DNA from: Variovorax sp. OV329 | GTDB lineage: Bacteria; Pseudomonadota; Gammaproteobacteria; Burkholderiales; Burkholderiaceae_C | Length of the DNA stretch: 64,000 nucleotides | Direction of reading: 5' to 3' | Assembly (NCBI RefSeq): GCF_900114785.1 | Contig: NZ_FOUG01000017.1 | Coordinates: forward strand, 1-64,000 | Shown: positions 1 through 6,800 of the stretch, piece by piece | Layout of the letters: each line of letters begins with the position of its first letter | Position numbering within the stretch: position 1 is the first letter of the stretch | Notes under the pieces: generated by a model | The model's database searches: none | What the model was told of the DNA's origin: nothing | The model's input: only the letters and a program-made list of their open reading frames with translations | Made by a program: the position numbers and the translations under genes

Positions 1-38
1 CAGGCAAGCCAGCCGCCCAGAACAGCCAAGCTGCTCAT
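1..38 (-). CDS. Possible 5' end of a gene running off the left edge
   Basis: Reading leftwards from position 38 there is an ATG followed by eleven open codons beginning Met-Ser-Ser-Leu-Ala-Val-Leu, a hydrophobic start that would suit a membrane or exported protein. An AGGAG Shine-Dalgarno-like sequence lies seven bases upstream of the ATG. Only a dozen codons are inside the window, so no family can be assigned. The call rests on the ribosome-binding site and the open frame alone. Confidence 0.3.
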   Translation of the reverse strand, partial: MSSLAVLGGWLA

Positions 39-213
39 CTCCGTGCTCCTGCTCTTGCTGTCCCCGTAGGGAGGGAGGCATCCATTACATCTCCTGATTG
101 CGCAAGGGGCGCAGGCCGCGGCGTGCAGCCGACGATGCCTACCCTATCCGCGCGCGCGGGCCCTGTGTGCTTCTTGGCAGCCGGGCGCAGATCCAGCAGG
201 AATTGACCTGAGT
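39..213. other. Intergenic stretch with no recognised feature
   Basis: I see no convincing gene, RNA or terminator here. It lies between the possible leftward gene at the edge and the doubtful coding remnant that follows, so promoters for either could be present, but none is clear enough to mark. Confidence 0.4.
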
Positions 214-607
214 ATGCGCTGTCTGCCGGCCGCGGCGAACTATTCGGAGCGTCATGGGCCCCTGGTCATCGCCGAACCGTCCGCCGAAATCCGCTACCTG
301 CTGGATTGCACCAACGGCCTCGTCGGGATGCTGGCGCTGCCGCTGCGCACCGTGCTCGAGGTGCTGGCCCGCGGCGGACGTGGAACTGGCCTACGCCCGC
401 CGGAACGATGGCCCGCTGCTAGAGGCGCGCAGAAAACTCGATGCGGAGGTCACGCCCCGGGCCGAAAGCCGAACTCGCGCACGCTCGCAATCAGCGAGGC
501 AACGGCTGCTTCTAGCCGACTGCGGCCGGCTGCGGCCGGCTGGCCGGCATGCCATAGCCGAGCATCGGGAATCGCCGCGTGCACCGCGCGTCAGGAATTT
601 TGACTAA
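214..607 (+). pseudogene. Possible frameshifted remnant of a small protein gene
   Basis: The first half reads as natural protein in one frame, with a stretch rich in Leu, Val and Glu ending near LRTVLEVLAR at about 364-375. After that the same frame turns into Arg/Gly/Pro-rich sequence typical of non-coding reading. The +1 frame then looks protein-like from about 377 (DVELAYARRNDGPLLEARR) to a stop at 607. One inserted or lost base near 365-377 would explain the switch. There is no good ribosome-binding site and I recognise no family. It may be a decayed gene, a sequencing error or chance. Confidence 0.25.
521..548. repeat. Short GC-rich direct repeat (10-bp unit, two full copies and a partial)
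   Basis: The decamer TGCGGCCGGC occurs twice back to back and is followed by TGGCCGGC, a shortened third copy. It lies in the possible gene remnant and could be a slippage product. No function is implied. Confidence 0.5.
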
Positions 608-861
608 CGCGCGTACTTGCGCCAATACTGGAACTCTTCTTCGTGGACCTCGATGTCCAGCTCCGAGACTCTTGCCTGCAGCCGCTCCTGTGCCTCGGCC
701 ACCGCCCGGTTGTAGATCAAGGGTCCGACCTCCTCCACGAAGAAGGCAAGGAGCGCACCTGCGGCCAGGTTGCCGATGGGCTCTTCCATGTTCTCCCGGA
801 AGTACCTTTCGATGGAGGCAATGGCTTCCTTCCGGGCTTCCTTGCTCAATTCAATAGTCAT
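604..861 (-). CDS. DUF2164 family protein
   Basis: This 85-residue soluble protein matches the DUF2164 family over its whole length. The N-terminal helix begins MTIELSKEARKEAI, a central conserved segment contains NMEEPIGNLAAGALL and FFVEEVGP, and a helix follows with YNRAVAEAQERLQARV. The acidic C-terminus ends in EEFQYWRKYAR. It has no signal peptide or membrane segment. The function of DUF2164 proteins is unknown; they are small and cytosolic and are common in proteobacteria. It is divergent from the HTH gene at 942. The start is the only ATG that gives the conserved N-terminus. Confidence 0.85.
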   Translation of the reverse strand: MTIELSKEARKEAIASIERYFRENMEEPIGNLAAGALLAFFVEEVGPLIYNRAVAEAQERLQARVSELDIEVHEEEFQYWRKYAR

Positions 862-941
862 GCCATTCGTCCTCGACGTGTTCCTTCATGGAACTGCTCA
901 TTGCGGGCCGCATGGCGACCTCCGGTGCACAATGCAAGTCT

Positions 942-1373
942 ATGGCCAATATCGCTACAGTCCTCAAGTCCGAGATTTCGCGCATTGCCCGCAAGGAAGT
1001 CCGCTCCGAAATCGAGTCTCTCAAGAAGGCAAACGCGCAGCACCGCAGCGCCATCGCCCATCTGAAGCGCCAGGTGTCGGAACTTCAGGGGCAACTGAAG
1101 AAGGCCGGGCGCAATGCAATGGCCGATGCACGCGCCAGCGCGAAGGCCGACGAAGGGACATCGCGTCGCTTCAGCGCAGACAGGCTTGCGGCGCATCGCA
1201 CCAAGCTCGGACTCTCGGCCGCCTCCTATGGAAAACTGGTCGGCATGAGCGGCGCGACGATCTATCTGTGGGAGCAAGGCAAGTCGCGCCCCAACGCCGA
1301 GCAGCTTCAACGACTGGCCGCCCTGCGCTCCCTGAGCCGTCGAACGGTGCAGGAACAACTCTCCTCGACATAG
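942..1373 (+). CDS. Coiled-coil protein with C-terminal XRE-like helix-turn-helix
   Basis: The 143-residue protein begins MANIATVLKSEISRIARKEV. Residues about 20-52 form a heptad-rich helix (SLKKANAQHRSAIAHLKRQV) likely to dimerise as a coiled coil. After a charged linker, residues about 80-128 resemble an XRE/Cro-type helix-turn-helix, with the recognition segment GMSGATIYLWEQGKSRP. It is probably a DNA-binding regulator; similar proteins in Burkholderiales are called transcriptional regulators without a known target. An upstream in-frame ATG at 888 would add 18 residues that look non-coding, so 942 was chosen, although its ribosome-binding site is weak. Confidence 0.7.
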   Translation: MANIATVLKSEISRIARKEVRSEIESLKKANAQHRSAIAHLKRQVSELQGQLKKAGRNAMADARASAKADEGTSRRFSADRLAAHRTKLGLSAASYGKLVGMSGATIYLWEQGKSRPNAEQLQRLAALRSLSRRTVQEQLSST

Positions 1374-1465
1374 GCGCCCCGGAGCCTCGCTGCGAGAAGC
1401 GACTACACTCGCGTCCCGCCCACGGCCTTGTGCCAGTGGGCGTTTCCATGTCCTTAGGAGAAATT

Positions 1466-1819
1466 TTGAACCGCATTGAATTCATCGAGAAGATCGTCGC
1501 CGCCCATGGCGTTTCCAAGGCCGAGGCAGGCCGCATCCTCGAAACCGTGACCGGCACCATCGTGAATGCCGTCAAGAAGGGCGACACCGTCTCGCTGGTG
1601 GGCTTCGGCAGCTTCAAGCAGGTGGCGCGCGCGGCACGCACCGGATTCAATCCGCAAGCCGGCGAGAAGATCAAGATCGCAGCGCAAAAGGTGCCCAAGT
1701 TCACGCCTGGCGCCGCATTCAAGGCAGCCGTCGACCCCAAGGCCGCCAAGCGCAAGGCTGACAAGGCCGCTGCCAAGCCGGCCAAGAAGGCTGCCGCCAA
1801 GGGCGCGAAGAAGAAGTAA
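1466..1819 (+). CDS. HU-family DNA-binding protein with H1-like basic tail
   Basis: The product is a 117-residue HU/IHF-fold nucleoid protein that bends and compacts DNA. The core (residues 1-90) carries the dimerisation helices IEFIEKIVAAHGVSKAEAGR, the sheet GDTVSLVGFGSF, the beta-arm with RTGFNPQAGEKIKIAA, and the closing VPKFTPGAAFK. After the core comes an Ala/Lys-rich tail (about residues 93-117, repeats of AAK and PAKK) like eukaryotic H1 tails, as in other beta-proteobacterial HU variants. Translation most likely starts at TTG 1466, because AGGAG at 1456-1460 sits five bases upstream; the in-frame ATG at 1448 lies before that site. Confidence 0.9.
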   Translation: MNRIEFIEKIVAAHGVSKAEAGRILETVTGTIVNAVKKGDTVSLVGFGSFKQVARAARTGFNPQAGEKIKIAAQKVPKFTPGAAFKAAVDPKAAKRKADKAAAKPAKKAAAKGAKKK

Positions 1820-1845
1820 GCACGGCCAACCGCCGTGACTTTCTG

Positions 1846-1872
1846 GATGGCCCTTCGGGGCCATCATCGTTT
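1846..1872 (+). terminator. Rho-independent terminator after the HU gene
   Basis: A perfect 8-bp stem, GATGGCCC with GGGCCATC, closes a TTCG tetraloop and is followed by a short T-rich run (ATCGTTTCT). It lies 26 bases after the HU stop codon and close to the 3' end of the convergent hydrolase gene, so it may serve both directions. Confidence 0.75.
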
Positions 1873-1895
1873 CTGCGGTCTCGTGGTCTTCCGCT

Positions 1896-3155
1896 TCAGG
1901 GCCTGAACAGGCGGTAGATCCGGTCGTTGAAATCCGAAGGAAAGCGCCAGTAGCGCGCACCACCCGAGGTGCGCTGCTCGTCGAGCCCGCGCCGCGTCGG
2001 CGGTGCGTTGAGCACGAACTGCGCGAGCATGTCGCCGCTGACCCAGGGGTCGTCGTACCAGAAGGCGTGCGAGTTCTCCGGCAGGTTCGGGATGTCCTTG
2101 GGGTCCACCCGGATCAGGTCGAAGCGCAGCTTGCTCGATCCGTCCACTAGGAACTGCGTCTGCTCTTCGTTGAGTTCGCCCACGTCGGGGCGCCCCGCGC
2201 GCGAGGCCCGCCCGACGATGGCTGCAATGCGCAGCGCGGAATCGTTGAGGTTGGCCGCGACGCTCACGCGCTCCACGACGCCGAGGTAGGCACCCAGCTC
2301 GTCGATGAAGCGGCGCGTGTCGATGTCCGGCGCGGCGAAATAGATCTGGCCCAGCCGCAGGCGCTTTTGCAGTTGCCCGGGCGACTCGCCGGCGCGCGGC
2401 TTGGCAAGGCGCACCAGCGCCGGGCTCAGCACCTGCGCGCCCGCGCTGTAGGCCAGCACGTCGATCTTCGACGCAGCCGTGTTCTGCGCCAGCAGCTCGA
2501 CCATGCGCGCGAAGGGCTCCACCGAGGCCTGCGCGTTGTTCACATCCGTGAGGTATCGCAGGATCGAGCCGGCCGAGGGCCACATGAAGACGAGCACCAC
2601 CATGCGCCGGCCGGTGAAGTGCCGGAACTGCGCCGCCTGCGCGGAGCCGCGCGGCACCGTGTTGTTGGAGCCGTGCAGGTAGATCAGCAACTCGCTGTTG
2701 GCGCTGGCGGTCAGGGCCTGGTTCACCCTGGAGAAGAAGGCCTGGGCCTCGGGAGAATCCTGCACCTGCTCGCCGGCGCGCAGCTTCGCCATCTGCTCGA
2801 GCGAATCGAGCTCCACGATCGGCCGCTCGTCCGGATCGGCGCTGGTGGACAGCCGGTGCAGCGTGTCCCAGTCCAGCGTCTCGTCGCCGATGCGAACATG
2901 CGCCACGCCCATGCGCAGGGTATCGGCCGGCACGATGGTGAGCACCGGCTCGGGGTGTTCGACCAGGGCCGCGCGATTGGTGGCGTAGAACACCGGCACT
3001 TCGGTGGTGCGCAGCTGCATGCCGACCTTCTCGAAGGGATCGACCTCGCCACTGCTGAAGCTCACGGGCGTGGGCATCAGCCGCACCGGCGACTGGCAGG
3101 CGCACAGCAGGCCCGCGAGCAGCAAGGCGCAAGCCACCCTTGCGCAGCCACCCAT
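1896..3155 (-). CDS. Alpha/beta hydrolase lipoprotein (DUF900-like)
   Basis: The 419-residue protein starts with a lipoprotein-type signal, MGGCARVACALLLAGLLCAC, in which the last cysteine is the likely lipidated residue. The rest is an alpha/beta hydrolase of the DUF900 type. It has FYATNRA near residue 56, an oxyanion-hole segment IYLHGSNNT at about 158-166, and a nucleophile elbow AYSAGA with Ser at about 237. The acid and histidine are not obvious to me by eye. The substrate is unknown. A longer start at 3209 (MPRRLIF) is in frame; neither has a strong ribosome-binding site. It is convergent with the HU gene. Confidence 0.75.
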   Translation of the reverse strand: MGGCARVACALLLAGLLCACQSPVRLMPTPVSFSSGEVDPFEKVGMQLRTTEVPVFYATNRAALVEHPEPVLTIVPADTLRMGVAHVRIGDETLDWDTLHRLSTSADPDERPIVELDSLEQMAKLRAGEQVQDSPEAQAFFSRVNQALTASANSELLIYLHGSNNTVPRGSAQAAQFRHFTGRRMVVLVFMWPSAGSILRYLTDVNNAQASVEPFARMVELLAQNTAASKIDVLAYSAGAQVLSPALVRLAKPRAGESPGQLQKRLRLGQIYFAAPDIDTRRFIDELGAYLGVVERVSVAANLNDSALRIAAIVGRASRAGRPDVGELNEEQTQFLVDGSSKLRFDLIRVDPKDIPNLPENSHAFWYDDPWVSGDMLAQFVLNAPPTRRGLDEQRTSGGARYWRFPSDFNDRIYRLFRP

Positions 3156-3379
3156 GCGATGGATGAATCGTTCGGATCCGACCGGATCAAAGATGAGCCT
3201 GCGGGGCATTCTCTGGCGGGAAGTGGAATCGAGCCGGCAATGTATCAGCCGACGGCATCCGCCGGTACCTTCGGCGCTGGCAGGGCTGGCCCTCTTGCGC
3301 TGCCTTCTGCCCGCCTTGCCGCCCGTCACCGGCGGAAATGGGGCACCATGCTCCCGTTCCAACTTTCCATCCGATTGCC

Positions 3380-3724
3380 ATGCGTCCACAACTTCGCCTT
3401 CTCGGGATGGTTGCTGCACTGTCCTGCGCATCGACGCCTTCCATGGCGCAAACCAAGCCGGATCCCCTGACGGTGAAGGAATGCGAAACGCAACAGGTCC
3501 AGCTGCAGCGCGACATGCGCGATGCGCGGTCCAGGGGCCAGATGCTGCGCCGCCGCAACCTGGAAGAGACCCTGATCACGCTGCAGGCCCGATGCGAAGA
3601 GGTCACGGCCCAGGACACGCATGAAGCGCGCGTGCTGCGCCAGAAGTACGTGGTCATGCAGCGGCAGGTGGACCTGGACCGCGCGCAGGACGAACTTCGG
3701 CGCCTGCAGGCGGAAAAGCCCTAG
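3380..3724 (+). CDS. DUF1090-like periplasmic protein
   Basis: The 114-residue protein begins MRPQLRLLGMVAALSCASTPSMA, a Sec signal peptide probably cut after Ala-Met-Ala-like residues near position 23-24. The mature part is a charged helical protein with two cysteines (KECETQ and ARCEE). Its pattern of glutamine, arginine and glutamate helices ending QDELRRLQAEK resembles DUF1090, a family of small periplasmic proteins of unknown function. It is followed by the large kinase-cyclase gene 122 bases downstream, with no sign that they share a function. Confidence 0.65.
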   Translation: MRPQLRLLGMVAALSCASTPSMAQTKPDPLTVKECETQQVQLQRDMRDARSRGQMLRRRNLEETLITLQARCEEVTAQDTHEARVLRQKYVVMQRQVDLDRAQDELRRLQAEKP

Positions 3725-3846
3725 GCACCGGGACGCAAGTCCCTCGGTCGCAAGCCCCCGGCGCGTCTTGCACAGCCTGCAGTGCCAATGGTTCAATGGG
3801 GGCCACGGCCTGCGCCGATCGTTCGAGAACCCAAACAGAGGGATGG

Positions 3847-6800
3847 ATGGACAGCACCATCGTCCGGACAGCGCCCGTCTCCGATGCACCCCTCGATACG
3901 CCTGGATACCGGGTGTATGAAGCCCTGGGCCGGACCTCGACCCATGCCACCTGGCGCGCGCGGCGCGGGCACGACAGCCGGCCGGTGGTGCTGAAGCTGC
4001 CCCTCGCGCCCCAACCCACGCCGCTGGACATTGCCCGGCTGCACCACGAGGTGGAGATCTCGCAGGCGCTGCCTGCGGATGCGGTCGTGCGTGCCCTGGG
4101 CGTGGAGTGCTGGGACGACGAGCGCCATGCACTCGTGCTGGAGGACATCGGCGGCGAGTCGATGGCTTCGAAGATCGCCCCCCAGATGCCCTTGCGCTCG
4201 GTGCTGCGACTGGGATGCGGCCTGGCCGAGGCCCTGGCCGCCGTGCACGCCGCGGGCGTGATCCACAAGGACATCAAGCCCGCCAACGTGATCGTTGTCG
4301 ACGGCCAGAAAGTGCGTCTGACCGATTTCGGCTTCGCGGTGCGCATCGCGCGCGAGTCTGCGCGCGAGCTCGCACCGCGTGAACTCGAAGGCACCCTCGC
4401 CTACATGGCGCCCGAGCAGACCGGCCGCATGAACCGGCCGATCGACCGGCGCTCGGACCTCTACGCGCTGGGCACCACCCTGTACGAGCTCGCCACCGGG
4501 CTGCTGCCCTTCCGCAGCCAGGACCCGCTGGACCTGGTGCACCAGCACATTGCCCGCATTCCACCCTCGCCACGCGAGCACCGCCCCGAGCTGCCCCGGG
4601 TGCTCGCGGACCTGATCCTGAAGCTGATGGCCAAGGACGCCGAGGCGCGCTACCAGAGCGCGGCCGGCGTGCTGGCCGATCTCAGGCGCTGCCTGGACGC
4701 GCTCGACGGCGACACGGTGCCGCCCTTCGCCATCGGCCAGCACGATGCCTACGACGAGTTCCGCATCCCCCAGAGCCTGATCGGCCGGGCCAGGGAAGTG
4801 GGCGAGCTGAACGATGCACTCTCGCGCAGTTGCGCCGGTGCGGTCCAGCTGGTGGTCGTCGAAGGCCCCTCGGGCATAGGCAAGAGCGTGCTGGTCGGCG
4901 AGATCGCGCGGCTTGCGTCGGCGGCGCGCGCCCTGCAGGTTGGCGGCAAGTTCGACCAGTTCAGGCGCGACCTGCCCTACTCGGCCATCATCCAGGCCTT
5001 CGGGCAGGTGGCGCGCCGCCTGCTCACCGAGCCGGACGAGCGCCTGGCCGCATGGCGGGTGAAACTGGTCGGTGCACTGGCGCCCAACGGCCAGGTGCTG
5101 CTGGACCTGGTGCCCGAACTGGCACCGGTGCTCGGCCCCCAGCCGCCGGTGCTGGCACTCGGCCTGTCGGAGGCGCGCACCCGGTTTACGCTCGTGCTGC
5201 GGGGCTTCGTGCGCGCGCTGGCCAGCGCAGAGCATCCGCTGGTGCTGTTCATCGATGACCTGCAGTGGGCCGACGGCGCATCGCTCGCCCTGCTCCAGAC
5301 GCTGTTGACCGATCCGGAAACGGCGCACCTCCTTGTGGTCGTGGCCATGCGCGACTCCGAGGTGGGCTCCACGCACCCCTTCCGGCTCTTCCTCCAGGAC
5401 CTGGCGCAAGGCCCCGGCACGCCGCCAGTCCATGTGGTGCTCGGACCGCTGGACCGCCCCGCGGTGGCCCGCCTGCTGGCCGAGGCGACCCGCGCCAGGG
5501 CGGACGCCGTCGCGCCGCTCGCGGAGCTGGTGACGGCCAAGACGGGCGGCAACCCCTTCTTCGTGGGCGAGTTCCTGCGCGAGATCAGCCGCGATGGCCT
5601 GCTGCAATTCGACGCGCAGCGCCGAGAGTTTCTCTGGGACCTCGAAGCCGTGCGGCAGCGCCACACCACGGACAACGTGGTGGACTTGGTCATCAAGCGC
5701 ATCTCCAGGCTGCCTGCCCCGACGCGCGAGGTGCTGGAGTTTGCGGCAGTCGTCGGGCACAGCTTCAATCTCGCCACGCTGGCCCAGGTGGCCGGGCGCG
5801 GCACGCAGCAGACGCGCGCCGACCTGGCAGCGGCGCTGGAGAACGACATCCTGGTCCCGGTGGGGGACGACTACAAGTACACAGCGCTTGCCGACGACAG
5901 CCAGCGCGCTGGCCAGATCGGCTACGCCTTTCTGCACGACCGGGTGCAGCAGGCCGTCTACGGCATGCTCCCCATCGACAGACGGCCCGGCGCGCACCAC
6001 CGGGTGGGGCGGCTGCTGCTGGCGTCGACACCCGGGCAGGTGGCCGAGCGCCTGTTCGACATTGCCGCCCACTTCGAGGCCGCCGGCGAAGAGGTGCGCG
6101 ATGCGCAGGAGCGCACCGGGATCGCCGCCCTCTTCCTGCAGGCCGCGCAGAAGGCCAACGGCTCGATGGCCTGGGACGCGGGCCGGCGCTTTGCCGAAGC
6201 GGGCCGCGCCTTGCTGGGGCCCCAGGGCTGGCAGGCGGGCGACACGATGCAAGCGCTGTCCTTCGAGGCCTTGAAGGCAGCCTTCCTGCTATCCGACCGG
6301 GCGGGCCTGGAAGCGGTGCATGACGAGATCGTGCGGCACGCGCGCTCGGACCTGGAGCGGGCCAACGCAACGGCGGTAAAGATCCAGCTGCTGGTGAGCG
6401 CCATGGCCTACAGCGAGGCGCTGGACGTGGCCGTGCCCCTCCTGGGAACCCTAGGCGTGCGGCTCCCGCGCAAGGGGCGGCAGGCGCAGGTCGTGGCCGG
6501 CCTGGTGCGCACCAAGTGGGCCTTGCGCGGACGGCCCGTTGCCGGGCTCGCCGAACTGCCCGCAGTGCGCGACCCAACCACGCAGATGGCCATGCGCGTG
6601 CTCGTCACCGCCGGCTCGGCCGCCTACTTCAGCGAGCCCCAGCTCTTTCCGCAGATGGTGTTCGAGCTCGTGCGCCGATCGATCCGCGACGGCACGACGC
6701 CCCAATCCTCCTTCGGCTACGTCTGCTATGGCCTGGCCATGTGCGCGGTGCTGGGCGACTACGACGGCGGCCTCGCCTTCGGCCGCCTCGCCCTGACGGT

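Noticed and set aside
770..1819. Long frame joining upstream sequence to HU
   Set aside because: The first 230 codons are the out-of-frame reading of the HTH gene; HU has its own ribosome-binding site and start at 1466.
3793..6252. Minus-strand open frame of about 820 codons opposite the kinase-cyclase gene
   Set aside because: Antisense shadow of the kinase and ATPase domains; no motif or start signal of its own.
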